Part shown: positions 14,314 through 22,625 of the stretch, one piece after another
Layout of the letters: the number at the start of each line of letters is the position of its first letter
How positions within the stretch are numbered: the stretch's first letter is position 1
Source of the DNA: JAOTYV01 sp041557595
GTDB lineage: Bacteria > Pseudomonadota > Alphaproteobacteria > UBA8366
Assembly (NCBI GenBank): GCA_041557595.1
Contig: JBFFGE010000025.1
Span: 1 to 32,748, forward strand
Length of the DNA stretch: 32,748 bases
Reading direction: 5' to 3'
Notes under the pieces: generated by a model
The model's database searches: none
What the model was told of the DNA's origin: nothing
Seen by the model: only the letters and a program-made list of their open reading frames with translations
Made by a program: the position numbers and the translations under genes

Positions 14314-15374
14314 CCGCTACCCCGGATCGGATCGTGGAGCCGGCATTCGGCGGCGACGACGCGCGCGAGGCGTCGCTGCGACCGCAAACGCTCGACGAAT
14401 TCATCGGGCAAAAGATCGTGCGCGAAAACCTCGCCGTCTTTATCGCGGCCGCGAAATCGCGCAGCGAGGCATTGGACCATACCTTGTTTTCCGGTCCGCC
14501 GGGGCTCGGCAAGACGACGCTCGCGCAAATCGTCGCCCGCGAACTCGGCGTCAGTTTTCGGGCGACGTCGGGACCGGTTATCGCGAAGGCGGGCGACCTT
14601 GCCGCGATCCTGACCAATTTGCAGCCGAACGACGTATTGTTCATCGATGAAATTCACCGTCTCAATCCCGCGGTGGAAGAGATCCTCTATCCCGCGATGG
14701 AGGATTTCCAGCTCGATCTGATCATCGGCGAGGGCCCGTCCGCCCGCTCGATCCGGATCGACCTGCCGCCGTTTACCCTGGTCGGCGCGACGACGCGGTC
14801 CGGGCTGATCACGACACCGCTGCGCGAACGCTTCGGCATTCAACTCCGCATGATTTTCTACGATGTCGACGAATTATGCAGCGTGGTGGCGCGCGGCGCG
14901 GGATTGTTCGACCTGGCGCTCACCCCCGATGGTGCGCGCGAAATCGCGCGGCGCAGCCGGGGCACGCCGCGGGTCGCCGGCCGCTTGTTGCGCCGCGTTC
15001 GCGATTTTGCCCATGTCGACGGCAATGCCGAGGTGAATGCCGACGTCGCCGATGCCGCCTTGTCGCGCCTCGGCGTGGACAAGGCCGGACTCGACGCCAT
15101 GGATCGCCGCTATATGGGCTATCTCGCCGAAAATTGTGGCGGCGGTCCGGCCGGTGTCGAAACGCTCGCCGCCGCATTGGCCGAGCAGCGCGATGTGCTG
15201 GAAGATGTCATCGAGCCGTATTTGATCCAGCAAGGATTGCTGCAGCGAACGCCGCGCGGCCGCATGCTGACGATGTCCGGCTGGCGCTATCTGGGATTGG
15301 AAGCGCCGCAGGCCGTCGCCGAGCAGCTGGAGCTCCTGAATTCATCCGGGCCGGTCGGGGATGACGATGGTTGA
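14310..15374 (+). CDS. ruvB: Holliday junction branch-migration ATPase RuvB
   Basis: AAA+ motor that drives branch migration. 354 aa. Walker A SGPPGLGKTT at residues 61-70, Walker B LFIDEIHRL with DEIH at 113-116, sensor 1 GATTRSGLITTPLRERFG, the arginine-finger region, and the winged-helix C-terminus ending TPRGRMLTMSGWRYLG. It overlaps ruvA by 4 bp and ybgC by 14 bp, so the ruvCAB genes are translationally coupled to the start of the tol cluster. Confidence 0.98.
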   Translation: MTATPDRIVEPAFGGDDAREASLRPQTLDEFIGQKIVRENLAVFIAAAKSRSEALDHTLFSGPPGLGKTTLAQIVARELGVSFRATSGPVIAKAGDLAAILTNLQPNDVLFIDEIHRLNPAVEEILYPAMEDFQLDLIIGEGPSARSIRIDLPPFTLVGATTRSGLITTPLRERFGIQLRMIFYDVDELCSVVARGAGLFDLALTPDGAREIARRSRGTPRVAGRLLRRVRDFAHVDGNAEVNADVADAALSRLGVDKAGLDAMDRRYMGYLAENCGGGPAGVETLAAALAEQRDVLEDVIEPYLIQQGLLQRTPRGRMLTMSGWRYLGLEAPQAVAEQLELLNSSGPVGDDDG

Positions 15375-15789
15375 GGCGGCTGATCATGTCCATGTTTTCC
15401 CGGTTCGCGTCTATTACGAGGACACGGATGCCGGCGGCGTTGTCTATTACGCGAATTATCTCAAATTCGCGGAGCGCGGCCGCAGCGAATTGCTGCGCCA
15501 ACACGGAATTGACAACACGGGGCTGCATCAGCGCCACGGTATCAATTTCGCCGTCAGGGATTGTTCGGTGACCTATCACGCGCCCGCGCGGCTGGACGAT
15601 GCGCTGTCGGTGTTGACCGAAGTTTCATCGGCCGGCGCCGCGACGCTATCCATGCGGCAGCGCGTTGCTCGCGATTCTGAACTGCTGGTGGAACTTTCGA
15701 TCCGCTTGGCCTGTTTAAACGAAGCAGGTCGGCCGGCCCGTTTGCCGACGGAAGTTCGCCAGGCATTTGCGGATTTGATTCAGGCATAA
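15361..15789 (+). CDS. ybgC: Tol-Pal associated acyl-CoA thioesterase YbgC
   Basis: A hot-dog fold thioesterase of the 4-hydroxybenzoyl-CoA type, 142 aa. The active-site segment YYEDTDAGGVVYYANYLKFAERGRSE (residues 19-44) carries the catalytic Asp (Asp23 by alignment with the DTDxxG motif). It is the first gene of the tol cluster in most proteobacteria and probably acts on acyl-CoA or acyl-ACP linked to phospholipid metabolism. It overlaps the ruvB 3' end by 14 bp and is followed 13 bp later by tolQ. Confidence 0.94.
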   Translation: MTMVEAADHVHVFPVRVYYEDTDAGGVVYYANYLKFAERGRSELLRQHGIDNTGLHQRHGINFAVRDCSVTYHAPARLDDALSVLTEVSSAGAATLSMRQRVARDSELLVELSIRLACLNEAGRPARLPTEVRQAFADLIQA

Positions 15790-15802
15790 ACGGACGGAAC
15801 GT

Positions 15803-16534
15803 ATGGAACAAAGCATTATAGATTCGCTGGCGCTCGCGGGATCGACCGATACTCCGGAACTCACGATTTGGAGTTTGTTCTTCCGGGCCCATTGGGTGGT
15901 CAAGCTGGTGATGGCGACATTGCTCGGCGCGTCCGTCGTGACTTGGGCGATCATCCTCGACAAGACGTGGCGCCTGCGGCGTCTGCGGTCGCGCGCGATC
16001 AAATTCGAGGACGCGTTCTGGTCGGGCGGCTCGCTGGACGAATTGTATGAGCGCGTCGGGCAACGCCCGGCGGATCCCATGTCGGCGGTCTTTTCATCGG
16101 CGATGCGCGAGTGGCGGCGCTCGGCCGCCAAAGGTCTCGTGCAGCAGGTGGCGGCGCGCACCGGGCTGCAAGCCCGCATCGATCGCGTGATGCAGGTGAC
16201 CCTCGGCCGGGAGATGGACCGCCTGGAGCGCTATATGATCTTTCTCGCATCGGTCGGATCGACGGCGCCGTTTATCGGGCTGTTCGGCACGGTGTGGGGA
16301 ATCATGAACAGTTTTCAGGCCATCGCGGTAACCAAGCAGACCAATCTGGCGGTCGTCGCGCCGGGCATCGCGGAGGCCTTGTTCGCGACCGCGCTGGGGC
16401 TCGTCGCGGCGATCCCGGCCGTGGTCGCCTACAACAAGATATCCAACGATCTTGGCCGTTATGGCGGCCGGCTCGACGCCTTTGCCGTCGAATTCAGCGC
16501 CATCCTGTCGCGCCAGCTCGAAGAGGCGGCCTAG
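15803..16534 (+). CDS. tolQ: TolQ, inner-membrane proton-channel subunit
   Basis: MotA/ExbB-family protein of 243 aa that forms the pentameric stator around TolR. Three membrane helices are evident: one near residues 31-50 (HWVVKLVMATLLGASVVTWAIIL), one near 140-160 (MIFLASVGSTAPFIGLFGTVWGIM) and one near 185-212 (GIAEALFATALGLVAAIPAVVAYN). The FIGLFGTVWGIMNSF and GIAEALFATALGL motifs are the family signatures. It energises TolA with the proton motive force for outer-membrane constriction. Only 3 bp separate it from tolR. Confidence 0.97.
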   Translation: MEQSIIDSLALAGSTDTPELTIWSLFFRAHWVVKLVMATLLGASVVTWAIILDKTWRLRRLRSRAIKFEDAFWSGGSLDELYERVGQRPADPMSAVFSSAMREWRRSAAKGLVQQVAARTGLQARIDRVMQVTLGREMDRLERYMIFLASVGSTAPFIGLFGTVWGIMNSFQAIAVTKQTNLAVVAPGIAEALFATALGLVAAIPAVVAYNKISNDLGRYGGRLDAFAVEFSAILSRQLEEAA

Positions 16535-16537
16535 GCC

Positions 16538-17017
16538 ATGGGCGGGGGCGATTCCGAGACACGGCAATTCGGCGGACGGCAGAGCAAATTCCTGCGCAAG
16601 CCGATGTCGGAAATCAACGTCACGCCCTTCGTGGACGTGATGCTGGTATTGCTGATCGTGTTCATGGTGACGGCGCCGTTGCTGAGCGTCGGTGTCCCTG
16701 TCGATTTGCCGAAGACCCGGGCGGCGACGTTGAACGACACGACCGAGCCGCTGGTGGTTTCGATCAACAAGAAGGGCGTGGTGTATGTGCAGCAAAAGCC
16801 GGTCACGATGGCCCAACTGGTGCCGCGTCTCGTGGCGGTCACGGACGCCAAGCCCGACACGAAGATCTTCGTCCGCGGCGATCGCCTGATCGAATATGGA
16901 ATGGTCATGGAAGTGATGGGCCGAATTAGCGCGGCCGGATTCAAGAAAGTTTCGTTGCTGGCCGAACTTCCGAAACCCGGCACGCCGAAACCCGTTGCGA
17001 AACCCAAGAAGAAATGA
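16538..17017 (+). CDS. tolR: TolR, ExbD-family proton-channel subunit
   Basis: A 159 aa protein with a short cytosolic N-terminus (GGRQSKFLRKPMSEINVTPF), one membrane helix near residues 28-47 (VDVMLVLLIVFMVTAPLLSV) with the conserved proton-carrying Asp in FVDVMLVLL, and a periplasmic domain (VPVDLPKT ... VFVRGDRLIEYGMVMEVMGRISAAGFKKVSL) that dimerises and contacts peptidoglycan. The C-terminus is a Pro/Lys tail (PKPGTPKPVAKPKKK), like the start of a TolA linker. Works with TolQ. Confidence 0.96.
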   Translation: MGGGDSETRQFGGRQSKFLRKPMSEINVTPFVDVMLVLLIVFMVTAPLLSVGVPVDLPKTRAATLNDTTEPLVVSINKKGVVYVQQKPVTMAQLVPRLVAVTDAKPDTKIFVRGDRLIEYGMVMEVMGRISAAGFKKVSLLAELPKPGTPKPVAKPKKK

Positions 17018-17026
17018 TGCCTGACA

Positions 17027-17971
17027 ATGCGCGGTGCGGTCATCCTGTCCCTGTTGCTGCATGTCGCGATCATACTGATTGCGTGGCTGGGGCTGCCGTT
17101 AACGTCGAAGCGCGATATTCAGCCGCTGCGGGAAATCAATGTCTCGATCATCACCGATATCGAGGCGATGTCGCCGAAACCGGCGGAGACGCCCGCGGCC
17201 AAGACGGAGCCGGAGCCGAAACCCGAGCCGAAGCAGGAACCGAAGAAGCAGCCGCCGAAGCCGGTAAAACCCGCCGCCCTGCCGAAGCCGCCGCCGCCGC
17301 CGCCGCCGCCGAAAGATGCGGTCGCGATTCCGAAACCGCCGGAGCCCAAGGCCGTGCCGGAGCCTAAGCCGCAGGAAGTGCCCAAGGCGGAGCCGAAGCC
17401 CGAACCGAAACCGGAGCCGAAACCCGAGCCCAAACAGGTGGCGAAGGCGGAACCGAAACCCGCGCCGCGGCCGCGCAAGAAACCGAAGCCTCCGCCGGAG
17501 GACGAATTCGCGTCCGTGCTCCGGACCGTCGAGAAGCTCAAGGATCGGCCGAAACCGAAAAAGCCGGAGAAGTCCTTCGACGAATCCATCGAGGACGTGC
17601 TCAAGAATCATTCGGGGAAGACGCCGCCACCGCAAGGCGGCCGACTGGGGGAAAGGTTGACGATGAGCGAGACAGACGCCTTGAAGCGTCAAATCGAGCA
17701 GTGCTGGAACCCGCCTGCGGGCGCGCCGGAGGCGGAGAATCTCGTCGTCGAAGTGAAACTACAGATCAATCCGGACGGGACGGTTGCGCGCGCGCAGATC
17801 GTCGATACCGCCCGGATGTATCGCGATTCTTTCTACCGCTCCGCGGCGGAAAGCGTATTACGGGCAATCAAGAACCCGGACTGTACGCCGCTGAAACTAC
17901 CATTGGGGAAATACGAGCTTTGGAAGGATACACGACTAACATTTGACCCAAGGGAGCTGGTTGGACGTTGA
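17027..17971 (+). CDS. tolA: TolA, periplasm-spanning envelope protein
   Basis: A 314 aa protein anchored by one N-terminal helix (GAVILSLLLHVAIILIAWLGL, residues 3-23). Domain II, about residues 45-175, is not the Ala-rich helix of E. coli but a Pro/Lys/Glu-rich linker built of PEPK-type repeats, with a run of consecutive prolines near residue 90. The C-terminal domain III (MSETDALKRQIEQCWNPPAGAPEAENLVVEVKLQINPDGTVARAQIVD ... AAESVLRAIKNPDCTPLKLP) resembles a TonB-like domain and contacts TolB and Pal. It overlaps tolB by 4 bp (TTGA). A PEPK linker is an extended strut and is common in alphaproteobacterial TolA. Confidence 0.95.
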   Translation: MRGAVILSLLLHVAIILIAWLGLPLTSKRDIQPLREINVSIITDIEAMSPKPAETPAAKTEPEPKPEPKQEPKKQPPKPVKPAALPKPPPPPPPPKDAVAIPKPPEPKAVPEPKPQEVPKAEPKPEPKPEPKPEPKQVAKAEPKPAPRPRKKPKPPPEDEFASVLRTVEKLKDRPKPKKPEKSFDESIEDVLKNHSGKTPPPQGGRLGERLTMSETDALKRQIEQCWNPPAGAPEAENLVVEVKLQINPDGTVARAQIVDTARMYRDSFYRSAAESVLRAIKNPDCTPLKLPLGKYELWKDTRLTFDPRELVGR

Positions 17972-19326
17972 AAAAACTAATCCGGAATTTCGAATTCTCG
18001 CGGCGCGGGGCATTTGGCCTTGCTGCTTTGTTAAGTCTTTCGTTTGTGCTCGCCGCCGGTGCGCGCGCCGAATTACAGGTCGATATCACCCGCGGCCATT
18101 TAAAGCCGTTGCCGATCGCGGTCACGAGCTTTCACAGCACCGACCCCAAGGGCAAACAGGTCGGCGTCGACATGGCGACCGTGATCGCCGCCGATCTGGA
18201 GCGGTCCGGCCTGTTCAAGCCGATCGATAAACGCGCCTTCTTGCAGGATGCGAACTCGTTGCAGGTACAGCCGCGCTTTGCCGATTGGCGTGTCATCAAT
18301 GCCCAGGCGCTGGTGAATGGCGCGATCAAGGTGCAATCGGATGGCCGGCTCAACGTCGAGTTTCGCCTGTGGGATACCTTTGCCGAAGCGCAAATGACCG
18401 GCCTGCAATACAAGACGCAAGGCGAAAACTGGCGCCGTGTCGCGCATATCATCGCCGATGCGATCTACAAGCGCATCACCGGCGAGGCCGGCTATTTCGA
18501 CACGCGCGTGGTCTATGTGGCGGAAAGCGGGCCGCCGACGCGGCGGGTCAAACGCCTCGCGATCATGGATCAGGATGGCGCCAATCATCGCTTCCTGACC
18601 GACGGGCGGTCGCTGGTTCTGACGCCGCGCTTTTCGCGCACGGCGCAGGAAATCACCTACCTGTCCTATTTCAACAACAAGCCGCGCGTCTATCTGTTCA
18701 ATATCGAAACCGGCCGCCAGGAAGTGCTGGGTGCGTTTCGCGGCATGACGTTCGCGCCGCGCTTTTCGACGAACGGCAATTCGGTGATCATGTCGCACGC
18801 GGAAAACGGCAACTCCGATATCTACACGATGGATTTGCGCACGCGGAAGTCGAAGCGGCTGACCTCGCACCCGGCCATCGACACCTCGCCCAGCTCGTCG
18901 CCGGACGGCAAGCGTATCGTTTTCAACGGCGATCGCGGCGGCAGCCCGCAGCTCTATGTCATGAACGCGGACGGCAGCAATGTGCGGCGCATCAGTTTCG
19001 GCCGGGGCCACTATTCGACGCCGGTATGGTCGCCGCGCGGCGATCTCATCGCCTTTACCAAACAAAACGGCGGACGCTTCTTCATCGGGGTCATGCGGCC
19101 CGACGGCAGCGGTGAACGCCTGCTGAGCGAGAGCTTCCTGGAAGAAGCGCCGACCTGGGCGCCGAATGGCCGGGTCATCATGTTCTTTCGGCAGTCGAAA
19201 ACCGACAAGGGCGGCGGCGGCGGCGCCAGCTTTCTCTACACGGTCGACCTGACCGGGCACAACCTGAGGCGGGTAGTAACCCCCGGGCATGCGTCGGATC
19301 CCGCGTGGTCGCCGCTAATTCCGTAA
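17968..19326 (+). CDS. tolB: TolB, periplasmic beta-propeller protein
   Basis: A 452 aa protein with a signal peptide (hydrophobic core near residues 15-31, cleavage after ARA near 34), an N-terminal alpha/beta domain (LKPLPIAVTSFHS ... VIAADLERSGLFKPID), and a six-bladed propeller made of WD40-like TolB blades (FSTNGNSVIMSHAENGNSDIYTMDLRT, SSSPDGKRIVFNGDRGGSPQLYVMNADG, WSPRGDLIAFTKQNGG). It binds Pal and TolA. The only sensible start is TTG 17968, because no Met follows for many residues; an AGGGAG lies about 12 nt upstream. The signal peptide begins FEFSRRGAFGLAALLSL, with paired arginines that resemble a Tat motif, although TolB is usually Sec-exported. Confidence 0.96.
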   Translation: MKKLIRNFEFSRRGAFGLAALLSLSFVLAAGARAELQVDITRGHLKPLPIAVTSFHSTDPKGKQVGVDMATVIAADLERSGLFKPIDKRAFLQDANSLQVQPRFADWRVINAQALVNGAIKVQSDGRLNVEFRLWDTFAEAQMTGLQYKTQGENWRRVAHIIADAIYKRITGEAGYFDTRVVYVAESGPPTRRVKRLAIMDQDGANHRFLTDGRSLVLTPRFSRTAQEITYLSYFNNKPRVYLFNIETGRQEVLGAFRGMTFAPRFSTNGNSVIMSHAENGNSDIYTMDLRTRKSKRLTSHPAIDTSPSSSPDGKRIVFNGDRGGSPQLYVMNADGSNVRRISFGRGHYSTPVWSPRGDLIAFTKQNGGRFFIGVMRPDGSGERLLSESFLEEAPTWAPNGRVIMFFRQSKTDKGGGGGASFLYTVDLTGHNLRRVVTPGHASDPAWSPLIP

Positions 19327-19493
19327 GTACCATGGCAAAATTCAGGCAAGAAAATGGCAAGCATTGCTTTGTTGCAACGACGTTTCATTTTGTTATCAGG
19401 GCTGTTGTATTTCGCAGTTCAAGTGTTTAGGTTGTTGATGCCGAAAGTAAGTCGGCTTGGGAACATATGCTTAGTCCTCCGAGGGGGTAATAA

Positions 19494-19997
19494 ATGCGTT
19501 TGAAGATTTTAAGCCTATTATCGGCTTTGTTGTTGATTGGTGCGTGCAGCACCGATCCGGAAGAAACTGCTGAGACCACTGGACAGACACGGTCTGTGCA
19601 GGCGGCGGCGCCCGCGGGTGTAACGCCTGGATCGACGCAGGATTTCATCGTCAACGTCGGCGATCGCGTATTCTTTGAATTCAATAAGGCGAACCTGACG
19701 GACAAGTCGCAGGATATACTCGACAAGCAGGCCGATTGGCTTCAGAAGTGGTCGGAAACTCAGATCACTGTTGCGGGTCATTGCGACGAGCGCGGCACGC
19801 GGGAGTACAACCTTGCGTTGGGCGAACGGCGTGCCAATGCCGTGAAGGATTATTTGGTCAGCAAAGGCATTGCGGCCAGCCGGATCAAGACCATCAGCTA
19901 TGGTAAAGAGCGTCCGGCGGTGCTTGGTTCGAACGATTGGGCTTGGTCACAGAACCGCCGGTCCGTTAGTTCGATCACGGCGGGTGCGCAAAGCTAA
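19494..19997 (+). CDS. pal: Peptidoglycan-associated lipoprotein Pal
   Basis: Outer-membrane lipoprotein that tethers peptidoglycan. 167 aa. Signal peptide MRLKILSLLSALLLIGAC with a lipobox LIGAC and lipidated Cys18, then a short Thr/Ala-rich linker and an OmpA-type peptidoglycan-binding domain: VFFEFNKANLTDKSQDILDKQADWL, VAGHCDERGTREYNLALGERRANAVKDYLVSKGI, and NRRSVSS. The start has an unusually strong GAGGGGG ribosome site just upstream, in keeping with high Pal abundance. A 167-bp gap after tolB and that site suggest its own promoter in addition to readthrough. Confidence 0.97.
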   Translation: MRLKILSLLSALLLIGACSTDPEETAETTGQTRSVQAAAPAGVTPGSTQDFIVNVGDRVFFEFNKANLTDKSQDILDKQADWLQKWSETQITVAGHCDERGTREYNLALGERRANAVKDYLVSKGIAASRIKTISYGKERPAVLGSNDWAWSQNRRSVSSITAGAQS

Positions 19998-20033
19998 ATC
20001 GTCTGAAATCGGCGGGTCGGATTTCTATCGAGT

Positions 20034-20084
20034 TAGGGTCCGGCTCCCGGTACGTGGGATAGGCCCGGCGATTATCTGACCCTA
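20034..20084 (+). other. Structured RNA dyad downstream of pal
   Basis: TAGGGTC (20034-20040) pairs perfectly with GACCCTA (20078-20084). The enclosed sequence contains a smaller TCCC/GGGA dyad and GC-rich arms. There is no T-run, so it is not a canonical terminator; it may stabilise the pal 3' end or serve in attenuation before cpoB. Confidence 0.45.
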
Positions 20085-20129
20085 GACGAGGTGATGATGT
20101 TCGTTCGGCTAGAAGGTAGACCGAAATAC

Positions 20130-20161
20130 GGGGCCGTCGGCAGGTTTGTGCTGACGGTCCC
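20130..20161 (+). terminator. Strong hairpin between pal and cpoB (possible attenuator)
   Basis: A 13-bp stem (20130-20142 with 20149-20161, two G-T wobbles) and a GGTTTG loop, followed by GCTTGCGTTT rather than a clean T-run. It lies 19 bp before the preferred cpoB start at 20181 and inside the longer reading frame from 20091, which argues against that longer start. Confidence 0.5.
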
Positions 20162-20180
20162 GCTTGCGTTTGGACAGGTT

Positions 20181-21161
20181 ATGTATCGCGAATTCAGTGT
20201 AGCAAGGATCGCCGGCTTGATGGCGGGGATCTTTCTGTTCCTGTCGGGCCCGGCGGCGGCGCAGGACGGCAATATCGGGCTTCAAATGCAGCGGCTGCGC
20301 CGGGACCTCAGCGATCTGCAATCCTATGTGTATGCGGGAAAAACGCCCCCCAAACAGGCGAGCGGCGCGGCGTCCACGCAGGGCGGCGAGGTGCAATCCG
20401 TGTCGAGAATGCAGGTGCAGCTGCAAAACCTGGAATCGCAAATGCGCGACATCACCGGCCGCGCCGAAGAGTTGGAGCATCGCATCACGGCATTGCAGGA
20501 ACGCTTCGAAAAGTTCATGTCCGATGCGGATCAGCGGTTCCGCGCCTTGGAATCGGGGGAACCGGGTGCTCTCGGCACGGCCGTGCCGGGGCGTCAGTCG
20601 TCGCGCGGGAGTGCGTCGATCACCGGCATCGGGGAGGCGGCGGCCGCGACCACGCGCGACGCGACAGGCGGCCCGAAGACGCTTGGCAGGTTGTCGTCGA
20701 AGGATGTGGGCCGTGCATCGCGGAACACTGGCGCGGCGGCCAAACCGGGCCAACAACTTGCGGCCTTGCCGAAGGGCACGCCGAAGGAGCAATACGATCA
20801 TGCCTTCGGCTTGCTCAAGAAACGCAAATACGGCGAGGCGGCGGTCGCTTTTAAGGCCTTTGTCGACAAACATCCGGACCAGGCATTGACCGGGAATGCG
20901 CTCTATTGGCTGGGCGAATCCCACTATATTCAAAAGGATTACGCCGAGGCGGCGCGGATCTTCCTGGAAGGATTCAAACGCTATCCCAAAGGCAACAAGG
21001 CGCCGGCGAACCTGTACAAGCTTGGAAAATCGCTCGCCGCGATCGATGAAAAGAAGCCGGCCTGCGCGGCGTTGCGGAAATTGCGCAAGACCTTCCCCAA
21101 GACCAACAAACAGCTGCTCCAACAAGCCAAGACCGCAATGGGTCAGATCGGCTGTAGCTGA
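20181..21161 (+). CDS. cpoB: Cell division coordinator CpoB (YbgF)
   Basis: Periplasmic protein that couples peptidoglycan synthesis to Tol-driven outer-membrane constriction. 326 aa from ATG 20181: signal peptide (VARIAGLMAGIFLFLSGPAAAQ, cleavage after AAA or AAQ near residue 28), an N-terminal coiled coil for trimerisation (LQMQRLRRDLSDLQSYVY ... LQNLESQMRDITGRAEELEHRITALQERF), a low-complexity linker, and C-terminal TPR repeats (YDHAFGLLKKRKYGEAAVAFKAFVDKHPD, ALYWLGESHYIQKDYAEAARIFLEGFKRYPKGNKAPANLYKLGKSLAAI). The frame is open from 20091, but that start would place a strong hairpin in the coding sequence and bury the signal peptide. Two bp separate it from tilS. Confidence 0.92.
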   Translation: MYREFSVARIAGLMAGIFLFLSGPAAAQDGNIGLQMQRLRRDLSDLQSYVYAGKTPPKQASGAASTQGGEVQSVSRMQVQLQNLESQMRDITGRAEELEHRITALQERFEKFMSDADQRFRALESGEPGALGTAVPGRQSSRGSASITGIGEAAAATTRDATGGPKTLGRLSSKDVGRASRNTGAAAKPGQQLAALPKGTPKEQYDHAFGLLKKRKYGEAAVAFKAFVDKHPDQALTGNALYWLGESHYIQKDYAEAARIFLEGFKRYPKGNKAPANLYKLGKSLAAIDEKKPACAALRKLRKTFPKTNKQLLQQAKTAMGQIGCS

Positions 21162-21163
21162 CC

Positions 21164-22522
21164 ATGACGCCTGACGATACGGGCGCGCGGGCTACACCGA
21201 TCGAGACGGCCGAATTCGCAACCCTGATGGCGGAAATCGGGCCGTTCGAGGCAAACCCGCACATCGCGGTGGCGTGCTCCGGCGGCGGCGACAGCCTCGC
21301 TTTGTCCTTGTTGCTGGAGGATTGGACAAAAGACCGGTCGGGCCGCCTGACCGCGTTGGTGGTCGATCACCGGCTGCGCCCGGATTCGTCATCGGAAGTT
21401 CGCCTGGTCCGGCAATGGCTGCGGCGGCGCGGCATCCGGCATCGGATTCTCGTCCGGCCGGACGCGCAGGTCTGCGGCAATCTGCAAGCCGCCGCCCGGG
21501 ACCTGCGCTATGCGCTGATGTCCGACTGGTGCGCCGCGAACGGCGTCCTGCATCTCGCGCTCGGTCACAATTTGGAAGATCAGGCGGAAACCGTCTTGCT
21601 GCGGCTTGCCCGCGGCAGCGGCGTCGACGGATTGGCCGCCATGGCGAGAATTTCCGAGACTGGCCGTGTCCGTCATGTTCGGCCCCTGCTCGCGATCTCG
21701 CGGGTTCGGCTGCGGGCGACCCTGCGGTCCCGAGGGCAACCGCATATCGACGATCCGTCCAACGAAAACAGGGAATTCCAGCGCGTCCGGATGCGCCAGG
21801 CGCAACCGCTGCTGTCCGCGGAAGGCTTGACCGTCGACCGGCTCGCCTCGACGGCCGCGTCGATGGCGCGGGCGCGGATCGCGCTGGAACGCGCTGCGGC
21901 CGGCTGCCTGGCGCGCTGCGCCACGGTGTACCCGGAGGGCTACTGCCTGCTCGAGGAGGGCCCGTTGCGCGCCGCACCGTCCGAGATCGCGCTGCGGTGC
22001 CTTGCCCGGGTCGTATCCTGTATCGGCGGTCGGGCCTATCCGCCGCGGCTCGATCGGGTCGAACGGCTTTACGAAGCCCTGATGACCGAAGGCGGGCTGC
22101 GCGGCGGGCGGACCCTCGCCGGATGCCGCATCGTCCGCTGGCGCAAGAAATTACTGGTTTGCCGCGAAGCGCGGGCAGCGGCGGACGCCTGTCCGGGGAA
22201 TGTTGAGGGGCGTTGGGATAACCGTTTCGCATTTCGCCGGAGCGGTCATCCTGGGTTGGAAATCCGCCGCCTGGGAAAGGATGGCTGGCGGGATGCACGC
22301 CGCCACCGGCCGGATCTTGAAGCATTATCTTTGCCACCCGCCGTCAGGCCCAGCTTACCAGCCTTTTGGGACCTTGACGGCGTCGTGTATATACCCCACT
22401 TCAGATATGTACGTCCGGATGCGACCCTTGAGCCGTCAGCGATTCCCGAAGCGATTTTCAATCCGGTGCGACCGCTGACGACCGCCGAATTCGCGATGGT
22501 GAACAGGCGAACAAATGGTTAA
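21164..22522 (+). CDS. tilS: tRNA(Ile)-lysidine synthetase TilS
   Basis: Converts the wobble cytidine of tRNA-Ile(CAU) to lysidine with ATP, so that AUA is read as isoleucine; essential in nearly all bacteria. 452 aa. The N-type ATP-pyrophosphatase P-loop is SGGGDS at residues 39-44, followed by LTALVVDHRLRPDS, GNLQAAARDLRY and LALGHNLEDQAETVLLRLARGSGVDGLAAM. The C-terminal half is diverged (ERAAAGCLARC onward), as usual for this family. It is directly downstream of cpoB and 103 bp upstream of ftsH, the common tilS-ftsH pair. Confidence 0.95.
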   Translation: MTPDDTGARATPIETAEFATLMAEIGPFEANPHIAVACSGGGDSLALSLLLEDWTKDRSGRLTALVVDHRLRPDSSSEVRLVRQWLRRRGIRHRILVRPDAQVCGNLQAAARDLRYALMSDWCAANGVLHLALGHNLEDQAETVLLRLARGSGVDGLAAMARISETGRVRHVRPLLAISRVRLRATLRSRGQPHIDDPSNENREFQRVRMRQAQPLLSAEGLTVDRLASTAASMARARIALERAAAGCLARCATVYPEGYCLLEEGPLRAAPSEIALRCLARVVSCIGGRAYPPRLDRVERLYEALMTEGGLRGGRTLAGCRIVRWRKKLLVCREARAAADACPGNVEGRWDNRFAFRRSGHPGLEIRRLGKDGWRDARRHRPDLEALSLPPAVRPSLPAFWDLDGVVYIPHFRYVRPDATLEPSAIPEAIFNPVRPLTTAEFAMVNRRTNG

Positions 22523-22625
22523 TCTTGGGCGGACGGAGACGCTGTTGACTTTGCGTTGCTTGGCAATAACCGGCGGTTCGGATCGGATAATCCCGACGAC
22601 GCCATTTTGGAATGGAGATTGACCG

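Noticed and set aside
17190..17480. Repetitive DNA in tolA
   Set aside because: It encodes the PEPK linker typical of alphaproteobacterial TolA; protein low complexity, not a mobile or CRISPR repeat.
18100..19290. 396-codon minus-strand frame opposite tolB
   Set aside because: Shadow of the TolB propeller; no domain features.
22545..22573. TTGACT in the tilS-ftsH gap as a promoter
   Set aside because: No acceptable -10 hexamer at 16-18 bp spacing.
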